This document shows positions 7,190 to 13,395 of a stretch of DNA of 18,912 nucleotides, in pieces. The notes beneath the pieces were generated by a model that searched no databases, was not told the origin of the DNA, and worked only from the letters and a program-made list of their open reading frames with translations. The stretch is from Candidatus Saccharimonadota bacterium (GTDB lineage Bacteria; Patescibacteriota; Saccharimonadia; Saccharimonadales; SLHW01), in assembly GCA_007135955.1 (NCBI GenBank), contig SLHW01000063.1, positions 1 through 18,912 on the forward strand. Reading direction: 5' to 3'. How positions within the stretch are numbered: the first letter of the stretch is position 1; the number at the start of each line of letters is the position of its first letter. A program made the translations under genes and the position numbers.

Positions 7190-7639
7190 CTAATGGGGGA
7201 GTTCGTCAAGTTGTGCTATCCGGCGCTTAAATCGAGGTGCAGCGGCAAACGGTGTATTGAGGAACGTTTCGACGAGCACGTTCGCGTCGTCCCTCTTCAT
7301 CGTAACTGCTGGCAAACACAGCACATTGGCATCATCATCGCTCCGAGCTGCTCGTACTGATTCACGATCATAACCAAGTGCTGCGCGTATGCCCTTAAAT
7401 CGGTTAGCAGCCATGCACATCCCCTGGCCGCTGCCGCAGATTAATATACCTCGTGGATCATTATCGTCACTCGAAAGTAAGTCGCTGACTGCTTTCTGAG
7501 CAAAGATCGGAAAATCATCCTGGGGATCTGGCTTGGTATCGCCATCATCGATAACATCGTAACCCGCTCGCTCTAAGTATCGAGCAAGCTCAGTGCGCAA
7601 GAAGAAACCGTTGTGATCTGAGCCGAGAAATATTTTCAT
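7190..7639 (-). CDS. rpiB: Ribose-5-phosphate isomerase B (RpiB/LacA family)
   Basis: This cytoplasmic enzyme interconverts ribose-5-phosphate and ribulose-5-phosphate, 149 residues, the normal family length. GSDHNGF at 6-12 carries the conserved Asp8-His9 pair. ICGSGQGMCMAANR (67-80) carries the catalytic Cys69 and the phosphate and anion-hole loop. DDANVLCLPA (102-111) is the conserved substrate-side motif. The related sugar-phosphate isomerase LacAB is an alternative, but pentose phosphate genes in the window favour RpiB. The start at 7639 has an AGGA upstream, and the gene begins 15 bases after the gap stop codon, so the two are surely one transcript. It supplies ribulose-5-phosphate for the Rpe product. 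Confidence 0.9.
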   Translation of the reverse strand: MKIFLGSDHNGFFLRTELARYLERAGYDVIDDGDTKPDPQDDFPIFAQKAVSDLLSSDDNDPRGILICGSGQGMCMAANRFKGIRAALGYDRESVRAARSDDDANVLCLPAVTMKRDDANVLVETFLNTPFAAAPRFKRRIAQLDELPH

Positions 7640-7654
7640 ATTTTAATTCCTAGC

Positions 7655-8671
7655 TTATTTTTTATGAAGTAGCTTGCCAGTATCAGCAACCTGTTCTACT
7701 AACCGATTGCTATAGCCCCACTCATTGTCGTACCACACAACAATTTTTGCCAAGTTTCCACCGACGACATTTGTCAGAAGTAAGTCTACTGTACCGGAAT
7801 GGCTATTGCCGATGTAATCATGACTAACCAGCGGCTCGTCGGTTGCGTCAATAATACCCTGATAGTAGGGTTCTTTTACCACCTTGCGAAACACATCGTT
7901 AATCTGCTCAGGGCTGGTGTCTCGTTTTAGCACCATAGTAATGTCGCTCAAAGACACAACAGAAGTTGGTACGCGGACACTTAAGCCATCGAACTTGTTT
8001 TTTAGGCTTGGCACCGTTAAGGCTGTTGCGATAGCTGCACCAGTAGTAGTTGGTACGATATTTTGGGCGGCCGCGCGAGCCTCACGTAAATCTTTATGCG
8101 GGCCATCTTGTAAGTTCTGACTAGCGGTATAGCTGTGCACTGTAGTCAACATCGCCTTTTCGACACCGAAATTCTGCTCCATAATATCCATTACCGCAGC
8201 AGCACTATTGGTAGTACAGCTCGCGTTGCTAATAATGTCACCGGCTGACTCTAGCGTGTCTTCATTGGCGCCAATCACTATTGTGTGGACGTCACCATCT
8301 TTTGCTGGTGCAGATAAAACTACTTTTTTAGCGCCAGCAGTAATATGTGCCCTAGCCGCTTCTTCACTCCGAAACAATCCAGTCGACTCAATTACTACAT
8401 CAACGGTATGATCTCGCCACGGTAAGCTGGCGGGCTCTTTTTCTGAAAAAACTGGTATCTCGTGACCGTCGACAATAATACCTTTTTCGCTATGTGATAC
8501 ATCATGTTGGTACTCACCATAATTTGTATCGTATTTAAGTAAGTGAGCTAAGGTTCTAGTATCTGTTAAATCGTTTATTGCGACGATCTCTATGTCTGTT
8601 CTCTCGAATGCGATTCGAAATGACAAGCGACCAATCCGTCCAAATCCATTAATTGCCACCCGTGTCTTCAT
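7655..8671 (-). CDS. gap: Glyceraldehyde-3-phosphate dehydrogenase, type I, NAD-type
   Basis: This enzyme oxidises and phosphorylates glyceraldehyde-3-phosphate to 1,3-bisphosphoglycerate, the NADH-producing step of glycolysis; 338 residues, full length. The Rossmann motif is NGFGRIGR (8-15). Asp34 in AINDLTD and the Pro in DGPHKDLR are the residues usually associated with NAD rather than NADP preference. Catalytic Cys152 is in SNASCTTNS and His179 in TTVHSYT. The C-terminal WYDNEWGYSNR motif is intact. AAAGGG, 9 bases upstream, is a good ribosome-binding site and fixes the start at 8671. That site lies inside a small dyad (8675-8689). The promoter is at 8720-8749. The gene heads an operon with rpiB. 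Confidence 0.96.
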   Translation of the reverse strand: MKTRVAINGFGRIGRLSFRIAFERTDIEIVAINDLTDTRTLAHLLKYDTNYGEYQHDVSHSEKGIIVDGHEIPVFSEKEPASLPWRDHTVDVVIESTGLFRSEEAARAHITAGAKKVVLSAPAKDGDVHTIVIGANEDTLESAGDIISNASCTTNSAAAVMDIMEQNFGVEKAMLTTVHSYTASQNLQDGPHKDLREARAAAQNIVPTTTGAAIATALTVPSLKNKFDGLSVRVPTSVVSLSDITMVLKRDTSPEQINDVFRKVVKEPYYQGIIDATDEPLVSHDYIGNSHSGTVDLLLTNVVGGNLAKIVVWYDNEWGYSNRLVEQVADTGKLLHKK

Positions 8672-8674
8672 GTG

Positions 8675-8689
8675 TAGAAACCCTTTCTA
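8675..8689 (-). repeat. Perfect 6-bp dyad over the gap ribosome-binding site
   Basis: On the minus strand TAGAAA-GGG-TTTCTA is a perfect inverted repeat with a three-base centre. The AAAGGG ribosome-binding site of gap occupies part of one arm and the centre. It could be a small mRNA hairpin masking the site, or a protein-binding dyad about 25-38 bases after the predicted transcription start. The stem is short and AT-rich, so chance is possible. Confidence 0.4.
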
Positions 8690-8719
8690 GTTATATTAAA
8701 CATATGCAGTATGGTCTCT

Positions 8720-8749
8720 ATTGTACGCAAGAAGACAGTTTTGTTGCAA
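8720..8749 (-). promoter_or_regulatory. Promoter of gap-rpiB
   Basis: On the minus strand TTGCAA (8749 to 8744) and TACAAT (8725 to 8720) are spaced by 18 bases, good matches to vegetative -35 and -10 elements. The -35 begins directly after the ppa stop codon. Initiation near 8713 gives a leader of about 40 bases that carries the ribosome-binding-site dyad. Confidence 0.6.
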
Positions 8750-8750
8750 G

Positions 8751-9281
8751 CTAGTTCTTGTTGTAGCGATCGATGCACTCTTTGACAATCGCTTGCGCAT
8801 CAGCAATCGTACCCCAGCCAAGTACGTTTGTTGAGCCAGGCTTTTTTAAGTCTTTATAGTGACTAAAGTGGTGATGGACTTGCTTTTTCCATTGTTCTGG
8901 CAGGTCATCAAGTGAAGTGATAGCGTCGCCGGTCTCCCGATCGTCTACTGGCACTACAACAATTTTGTGATCCATCTCACCATCATCTTCAAAATTAAGT
9001 ACACCGATTACCCGAGCTTCAAGCCAGATGCCTGTTGGTAGTGGTTCATTAGTTATAATCAGGGTATCTAGTTCGTCGCCGTCTTCATCAAGGGTTTGCG
9101 GAATAAAACCATAGCTGCACGGTTTAGCGAATATCGCTGGCTCAACTCGATCCAGCATAAAACATGCGCGCTCGCGATCCCATTCAATTTTTAGTGAAGA
9201 GCCTTTTGGGATCTCTACAACGGTATTGACCTGACCGTCATCGATATCACCAGGCATTAGTACTTTATTAAAATCTGCCAT
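8751..9281 (-). CDS. ppa: Inorganic pyrophosphatase, family I
   Basis: This soluble enzyme hydrolyses pyrophosphate to phosphate, pulling biosynthetic reactions forward; 176 residues, as expected for bacterial family I. The signature DEDGDELDTLI (about 65-75) contains the metal-binding Asp residues. Upstream ERACFMLDRV and YGFIPQTL are the conserved substrate-side segments, and HHHFSHYKDLK is the typical later motif with Lys and Tyr. The start at 9281 is supported by AGGAGG five bases upstream, one of the strongest ribosome-binding sites in the window. Its stop codon abuts the gap promoter, so ppa and gap may be partly co-transcribed. A dyad repeat lies in its upstream region, which it shares with the divergent GDPD gene. 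Confidence 0.95.
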   Translation of the reverse strand: MADFNKVLMPGDIDDGQVNTVVEIPKGSSLKIEWDRERACFMLDRVEPAIFAKPCSYGFIPQTLDEDGDELDTLIITNEPLPTGIWLEARVIGVLNFEDDGEMDHKIVVVPVDDRETGDAITSLDDLPEQWKKQVHHHFSHYKDLKKPGSTNVLGWGTIADAQAIVKECIDRYNKN

Positions 9282-9309
9282 TATTTCCTCCTCATCTTTT
9301 GTTGACCAA

Positions 9310-9318
9310 TTAGTAGCA
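9310..9318 (-). promoter_or_regulatory. Candidate extended -10 for ppa
   Basis: On the minus strand TGC is followed by TACTAA (9315 to 9310), giving a leader of roughly 20 bases with the strong AGGAGG. A second candidate, TACAAT at 9359 to 9354, overlaps the opposing GDPD promoter. I cannot decide between them. Confidence 0.35.
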
Positions 9319-9338
9319 AGGTACGCTATTGTTGCTAC
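9313..9338. repeat. Inverted repeat between ppa and the GDPD gene (candidate operator)
   Basis: GTAGCAA (9313-9319) and TTGCTAC (9332-9338) are perfect 7-bp inverted arms with a 12-base centre. They lie in the 90-base divergent region and overlap the candidate extended -10 of ppa. Arm centres are 19 bases apart, about two helical turns, which suits a dimeric regulator. There is no T-tract, so it is not a terminator. Confidence 0.35.
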
Positions 9339-9357
9339 GTTTCATCAGAGAGTATTG

Positions 9358-9363
9358 TACACT
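9358..9363 (+). promoter_or_regulatory. -10 element of the GDPD gene (leaderless)
   Basis: TACACT lies 8 bases before ATG 9372, so transcription should start at or within two bases of the ATG. No ribosome-binding site lies in between. No good -35 was seen. Confidence 0.5.
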
Positions 9364-9371
9364 AAACTGTA

Positions 9372-10052
9372 ATGAATATCATAGGCCATCGTGGCGTTGC
9401 CGGCTTAGAGCTCGAAAACACACGTAGCAGTATACTGCGTGCAATTAACCTCGGTGTTCCATCAATAGAAATAGATGTTAGAAAAACCGAGGACGGAAAA
9501 CTAGTCCTCTGCCATGATAGCGATCTAGAGCGAATCGCCAAGCGCAAAGACAAAGTTAAGAATCTCACTCTCAAAGAAATCCAATCAATAGAACTCATCG
9601 ACGGCTCAACTATCATAGCGCTCGAGGAAGCACTTGATTTACTGGAAGGCATACCAACCATCGTCGAAATCAAAGACGAAGGCTGTGGTCGTGAGCTCCA
9701 GCGTATTTTACGCAAATATGGGCGACCATCTATTGCTGTTGCATCATTTCGACTACGTGAGCTAGCAGTCTATCAAGATCTTGGCATCCGCAATGACTTG
9801 TATGGACTAGAGCACACTAAGCCATTCGAAATCATCCATGACGCTAAGATGCTACGCCTCAATGGTATCGGCTTAAACTTTTGGCTACTCAATCCTCTGA
9901 CGTACTTTTTATGCCGTAAGGCGAATTTTAAACTATACGTTTATACGGTAAATAATCAGTTCATCGGCAAAATGTTCCAATGGCTCTACCCGAAAGCCTG
10001 GATCTGCACTGACTATCCACATAAATTCATGAATAAACGATCAGGCAAATGA
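9372..10052 (+). CDS. Glycerophosphodiester phosphodiesterase family protein
   Basis: This GDPD-family TIM-barrel phosphodiesterase, 226 residues, is predicted to hydrolyse glycerophosphodiesters to glycerol-3-phosphate and an alcohol, or to act on a related lipid-like phosphodiester. Catalytic His6 is in GHRG and His48 in LCHD. Metal ligands E33 and D35 lie in EIDVRKTEDGKLV. The ENT motif (15-17), VEIK (98-101) and the C-terminal TDYP are typical. There is no signal peptide, so it should be cytoplasmic. The start at 9372 is supported by the -10 element 8 bases upstream and lies close to the HRG motif. Its stop overlaps the next gene's start in ATGA, so translation is coupled to the flavin reductase. 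Confidence 0.9.
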   Translation: MNIIGHRGVAGLELENTRSSILRAINLGVPSIEIDVRKTEDGKLVLCHDSDLERIAKRKDKVKNLTLKEIQSIELIDGSTIIALEEALDLLEGIPTIVEIKDEGCGRELQRILRKYGRPSIAVASFRLRELAVYQDLGIRNDLYGLEHTKPFEIIHDAKMLRLNGIGLNFWLLNPLTYFLCRKANFKLYVYTVNNQFIGKMFQWLYPKAWICTDYPHKFMNKRSGK

Positions 10053-10726
10053 CCACAGCAAAATTTCTCCAAAAAATCCAGTTAAGTGAGTCGCTGTACA
10101 CCCTTTGGTTTCAACCAGAACATAAACTCGATTTCATCGCTGGACAATTTACCGAGATAAGCCTACCCCACAGCCTAGCTGATGAGCGAGGAGAACGTCG
10201 CTGGTTTAGCCTGTCATCTGGTCCAGAAGACGAAAAATTTTCTATTACTACCAGGCATCAGGCAGATGCAAGTAGTTCCTTCAAGTCGCGTTTTATCAAC
10301 TTACGTCCCACTGATTCGATACAGGTAGCTGACGTTATGGGTGATTTTGTACTACCCAAGCAATCCAACGTTCCAATTATTTGGATAGCAGCAGGTGTTG
10401 GCATTGCTCCCTTTGTTAGCATGGCTTACTCGCTTCAGAGCCGCTCAAGACAAGGTTCGATAGGCTTGTTCTGGACAACCAGCTACGACGAGACCCTGCC
10501 TTATAAAAAACTTTTTGAGGCAACAACAAATGATATAGCCATATACGACAAGACTGTATCCCTAGCAGCAAAAGATGTTACCTCAAGAGTCAGTAGCGAA
10601 ACACTAGAAACAGGATTGTTCTATCTTGCTGGACCAGAAAAATTTGTTGAATTATTCCGTAAGCAACTACTAGATAAGGGCCTACCAGCTAGCCGCATCG
10701 TGGCCGATTACTTCAGTGGCTACTAG
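10049..10726 (+). CDS. Ferredoxin-NAD(P)+ reductase-type FAD oxidoreductase
   Basis: This small two-domain flavoprotein, 225 residues, moves electrons between NAD(P)H and a protein or small acceptor. The FAD-binding motif is RRWFSLSSGP (50-59). The pyridine nucleotide motif is AAGVGIAPF (114-122). LAGPEKFVELFRKQL and the C-terminal VADYFSGY match the family's nucleotide-binding end. It has no iron-sulfur domain and no membrane segment, so its electron partner must be another protein. The start overlaps the GDPD stop by four bases (ATGA). Three bases separate its stop from the end of the convergent thioredoxin reductase gene. Candidates for its partner are a flavodoxin, a ferredoxin or a thiol-redox protein; the sequence does not say which. 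Confidence 0.85.
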   Translation: MTTAKFLQKIQLSESLYTLWFQPEHKLDFIAGQFTEISLPHSLADERGERRWFSLSSGPEDEKFSITTRHQADASSSFKSRFINLRPTDSIQVADVMGDFVLPKQSNVPIIWIAAGVGIAPFVSMAYSLQSRSRQGSIGLFWTTSYDETLPYKKLFEATTNDIAIYDKTVSLAAKDVTSRVSSETLETGLFYLAGPEKFVELFRKQLLDKGLPASRIVADYFSGY

Positions 10727-10729
10727 GTC

Positions 10730-11950
10730 TTAGCCGTGTTTACGCTCATACTCTTCAAGGTACTTGCGAATCATTAGTGCAGCTGTTGCGCCCTCACCAG
10801 TAGCACTCGCTATTTGCATAGTAGCACCACTGCGAACGTCGCCCGCGCAGAATACACCAGGTATTGACGTTTCTAGCTCGCTGTTGGTTTTTATCATACC
10901 TATTTCATCTAGCTCAATCGCTGTATCCTGTAAAAATTGAGTGTTTGGCTTGAGTCCGATGAATATAAACACGCCATCTGTCTCAAATTCAACTTGTTTC
11001 TTGGCCTTCTTATCAGTTCCAACAACTTTAGTTACTAGCGTATCACCGCCAACAATCTCGTCCGTTGTGGTGTTGTAATGAATTGTGATTTTGTCACTGT
11101 TTTTCTCAAGCTCTTGTTGCAATATTTCACTGGCACGCAGCTTATCTGATCGTACCAACATATCAATTTTTGTCGCAAAACGAGTGAGAAACACTGCTTC
11201 CTGAGCAGCTGAGTTGCCCCCACCAACTACCACTAAGCGCTTATCTTTATAAAATGCACCGTCGCATGTCGCGCAAAAATGAACACCACGACCATAGTAG
11301 GTATCTTCACCCGGTATGCCAAGTCTCTTGTAGTCACTGCCAGTTGCGATAAGCACTGTCTTAGCATACAAATCACCATCAGTTGTTGTTAGCTTCTTTA
11401 GGACGCCTTTGTCTTCGATATTCATAACTTCACCCAGACGGATTTCAGCTCCAAACCGCTCAGCCTGCTTGCGCAATGCTTCTGAGAGGTCCATGCCAGA
11501 TAACCCTTCTGGGAAGCCAGGGTAATTATCAACCCAGTCAGTGATGGCAGCCAGGCCACCAATAGCTCCTTTTTCATACAAAACAGTTTCAATCTCTTCT
11601 CTAGTTGTATAAATCGCTGCTGACAGTGCGGCTGGCCCTGCGCCAATCATGATTGAGTCGTGGACTTCTTTTGTTGGCTGGCTATTCTTTTTAGTCTTTT
11701 CTGTCACCTTGACTAACTCCTTTACTTTTTCGGTTGATGGATTTTGTACAACATCATCGCCAATGACGAATGTCGGAATGAGATATGCTCCGCCTGTCTG
11801 CTTCAGCATTTCACGCTCATTGGCCTTTTTATCAACGTTCTTATACTCATAAGCCACGCCAAGACTGTCTAGTAGTTCGACTAATGCATTGCAGAATGAG
11901 CACCACTTTGCTCCATACACAATCGACTTGTGGTGTGTTGAATCAGCCAT
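10730..11950 (-). CDS. Glutaredoxin-thioredoxin reductase fusion
   Basis: This 406-residue fusion has a glutaredoxin/NrdH-like domain at about 8-85 with the redox pair C17-SF-C20 (KWCSFC) and TVP-type IPTFV. A Lys-rich linker (about 81-95) leads to a complete thioredoxin-reductase domain: FAD motif GAGPAA (103-108), redox pair C226-AT-C229, nucleotide motif GGGNSA (243-248) and AGDVRSG (369-375). The NADPH 2'-phosphate motif, usually HRRxxxR, reads V266-R267-S268-DKL-R272, so one Arg is Ser and His is Val. Such fusions can pass electrons straight from reductase to the attached thiol domain. The gene starts 10 bases after the free glutaredoxin gene and is surely co-transcribed with it. Confidence 0.93.
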   Translation of the reverse strand: MADSTHHKSIVYGAKWCSFCNALVELLDSLGVAYEYKNVDKKANEREMLKQTGGAYLIPTFVIGDDVVQNPSTEKVKELVKVTEKTKKNSQPTKEVHDSIMIGAGPAALSAAIYTTREEIETVLYEKGAIGGLAAITDWVDNYPGFPEGLSGMDLSEALRKQAERFGAEIRLGEVMNIEDKGVLKKLTTTDGDLYAKTVLIATGSDYKRLGIPGEDTYYGRGVHFCATCDGAFYKDKRLVVVGGGNSAAQEAVFLTRFATKIDMLVRSDKLRASEILQQELEKNSDKITIHYNTTTDEIVGGDTLVTKVVGTDKKAKKQVEFETDGVFIFIGLKPNTQFLQDTAIELDEIGMIKTNSELETSIPGVFCAGDVRSGATMQIASATGEGATAALMIRKYLEEYERKHG

Positions 11951-11960
11951 AAGACTCTAG

Positions 11961-12209
11961 CTAAGCAACAGCTGGTGCTAATTTGCCGAGGTTATAGCCA
12001 ACGATTACTTCCCTAGAGTCGTCTTGCTTGGTGACGATAGTTACTGGGACAGTGAGTTGCCCAGAAAGCTCTAGTGCTTCTTTTTGACGATCTGGGTTCT
12101 CGTCGAGATTTACTTCCTCGTATGTCATACCCTTTGCGCCGAGCCATTTTTTGACCATTCCGCAGTAGGCACAGGTGTTTGTCGTGAAGATTGTGATGTT
12201 TTTTGGCAT
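11961..12209 (-). CDS. Small glutaredoxin / NrdH-like protein
   Basis: This 82-residue thioredoxin-fold protein has the redox pair CAYC in TTNTCAYCGMVKKWL, followed by YEEVNLDENPDRQKEA and the cis-proline motif LTVPVTIV, the normal layout of a glutaredoxin or NrdH-like electron carrier. It would reduce disulfides in the cytoplasm and is the natural substrate of the thioredoxin-reductase fusion 10 bases downstream. ATG 12209 is chosen because AAAGGA lies 7 bases upstream and the protein then starts at the expected MPKNITIF. An in-frame ATG at 12242 would add eleven Lys/Glu-rich residues and sits 9 bases after a strong -10, so a longer leaderless form cannot be excluded. Confidence 0.88.
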   Translation of the reverse strand: MPKNITIFTTNTCAYCGMVKKWLGAKGMTYEEVNLDENPDRQKEALELSGQLTVPVTIVTKQDDSREVIVGYNLGKLAPAVA

Positions 12210-12251
12210 TGGATTTTCCTTTGCTTCCTTTCGTTTTTGCATCTTCTTGTT

Positions 12252-12280
12252 ATTATATATAGCGCTTTTGTATAAATCAA
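12252..12280 (-). promoter_or_regulatory. Strong consensus promoter of glutaredoxin - thioredoxin reductase operon
   Basis: On the minus strand TTGATT (12280 to 12275) and a perfect TATAAT (12257 to 12252) are separated by exactly 17 bases, the best match to a vegetative promoter in the window. Initiation near 12245 gives a leader of about 35 bases ending in AAAGGA and ATG 12209. Confidence 0.72.
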
Positions 12281-12290
12281 TACGCTATAT
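12257..12290. repeat. Inverted repeat bracketing the -35 of the redox operon (candidate operator)
   Basis: ATATAGCG (12257-12264) and CGCTATAT (12283-12290) are perfect 8-bp inverted arms 18 bases apart. One arm touches the -10 element and the other lies just outside the -35, so a protein bound to both would cover the promoter. No T-tract follows, which argues against a terminator for the FKBP gene. Confidence 0.4.
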
Positions 12291-12298
12291 GTTGTGTT

Positions 12299-12865
12299 TT
12301 ATTCAATTGCGAATAACTGAATATCGAACACCAGTGGCCCTAATGGCGAGCCTTGTCCGGGTTGAGCAGTATAGCCCTCTGGTGCAGGACCATATGCCTG
12401 TTCCGCTGGTATGATAATACGGCGTACACCGCCCTCTTTCATGCCCGGAACACCCTCTTGCCAGCCCTCTATCACCCCGTCAAGCGGAAAACTGACTGGC
12501 TGTCCAGCGTCTAGTGAGCTTTCAAATATTATACCGTTAACTGCAAAAGCTCCTGTGTAGTGCGCCAATACAGCATCGCTCGGCTGCACTTCAGCGCCGT
12601 CGCCTTCTTGGATGTCGATTATTTGAAGTTCAGCCACCTCATTACTAATCGGTTCAAACCCCTCTAGTTGTGTTCCCCTCAAAGCATCCTCCTCGTCTAA
12701 TTGTTCATTAAGTTCAGCAAACTCTGCTGGATCAATCTCTGCGATGTCTTGCGACTGGTCATCGCCAATAATCGAATAAACGATTATCCCAGTAAATGCG
12801 ACAGTCGACAGTAAAAATACGCCAACTATTACTAATATAAAAATACGCTGTGAATTCTGTGCCAC
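12299..12865 (-). CDS. Membrane-anchored FKBP-type peptidyl-prolyl isomerase
   Basis: This prolyl isomerase, 188 residues, is predicted to face outward and help fold exported proteins. A transmembrane segment spans about 8-33, an acidic linker (35-65) follows, and the FKBP domain covers about 85-187. Residues matching the FKBP12 active pocket are visible: Y103 (AHYTG), F114 (GIIFESS), F126, V131-I132, W135 (VIEGWQEGV), Y158 (AYG) and F180. The usual Asp next to the first Phe is Glu115, a mild change. The start is GTG 12865, set by AAAGGAGG six or seven bases upstream, the best ribosome-binding site nearby. Promoter candidates lie at 12911-12926. Neighbouring thiol-redox genes are separately promoted. 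Confidence 0.9.
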   Translation of the reverse strand: MAQNSQRIFILVIVGVFLLSTVAFTGIIVYSIIGDDQSQDIAEIDPAEFAELNEQLDEEDALRGTQLEGFEPISNEVAELQIIDIQEGDGAEVQPSDAVLAHYTGAFAVNGIIFESSLDAGQPVSFPLDGVIEGWQEGVPGMKEGGVRRIIIPAEQAYGPAPEGYTAQPGQGSPLGPLVFDIQLFAIE

Positions 12866-12910
12866 TTAGACCCTCCTTTGTTTGTCTTAGTTCTCACGTA
12901 GCTGCCGGCT

Positions 12911-12926
12911 AGTATAGCGCATTATA
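12911..12926 (-). promoter_or_regulatory. Candidate promoter region of the FKBP gene
   Basis: Two overlapping -10 candidates occur on the minus strand right after the NUDIX stop: TATAAT (12926 to 12921) and TATACT (12916 to 12911). Initiation from the second, near 12904, would give a leader of about 40 bases with a strong ribosome-binding site. No good -35 is seen for either. Confidence 0.4.
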
Positions 12927-12931
12927 AAACA

Positions 12932-13378
12932 TTATGCAGTAGTAAAATGCTCTACTTCTTCTGGAAACTGATTGCGATATCCATCAATAATTCGTTGTTT
13001 AAGTTCTTCGGAGACAAATGGCTTATCGTCAAGCTTGTCGACCAATAGCCACGCTGGCTGATGAATGTTTTGGCCAAGGCGATTGATGGCGGCCTCTTCA
13101 CTGTCTTGGGCGAGCTCTGGTTCACCGCCAAGGTATGCACACAAGTAAATATACTGTGTGCCGTATGGGTCACCTGCCTCTTCAATAAACACCAGTCTAC
13201 AATCACCTACCTCTAGGCTAGTTTCCTCCCGAAGCTCACGGCGCATTGCCTCCTCCGGCTCTTCGCCTAGCTCAATATTGCCTCCTGGCAATGTGACGTA
13301 TTTTTTGCCAAATTTGTCACGGTCAATAACCAGTAACTTATCATCATTAAACACAATCGCTCGTGCTGCTTTTCTCAT
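12932..13378 (-). CDS. NUDIX hydrolase
   Basis: This 148-residue hydrolase of nucleoside-diphosphate-linked compounds is of the MutT/ADP-ribose pyrophosphatase-like type. The Nudix box runs from G33 to L55: G33, E39, then R47-E48-L49-R50-E51-E52, with the metal-binding glutamates intact. The conserved Gly near the end of the box is Ser54. The substrate is not readable; a house-cleaning role on damaged nucleotides is a family-level guess. The C-terminal half (EEAAINRLGQNIHQPAWLL) resembles small-protein NUDIX enzymes with a substrate-recognition strand. The start at 13378 follows an extended -10 by only 7 bases and has no ribosome-binding site, so the message is probably leaderless. Confidence 0.9.
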   Translation of the reverse strand: MRKAARAIVFNDDKLLVIDRDKFGKKYVTLPGGNIELGEEPEEAMRRELREETSLEVGDCRLVFIEEAGDPYGTQYIYLCAYLGGEPELAQDSEEAAINRLGQNIHQPAWLLVDKLDDKPFVSEELKQRIIDGYRNQFPEEVEHFTTA

Positions 13379-13385
13379 GCCATCT

Positions 13386-13394
13386 AGTATAGCA
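13386..13394 (-). promoter_or_regulatory. Extended -10 of the NUDIX gene (leaderless)
   Basis: On the minus strand TGC is followed by TATACT (13391 to 13386), an extended -10. It begins two bases after the ABC transporter stop codon, and the hexamer ends 7 bases before ATG 13378, so initiation should fall on or next to the ATG. Confidence 0.6.
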
Positions 13395-13395
13395 G

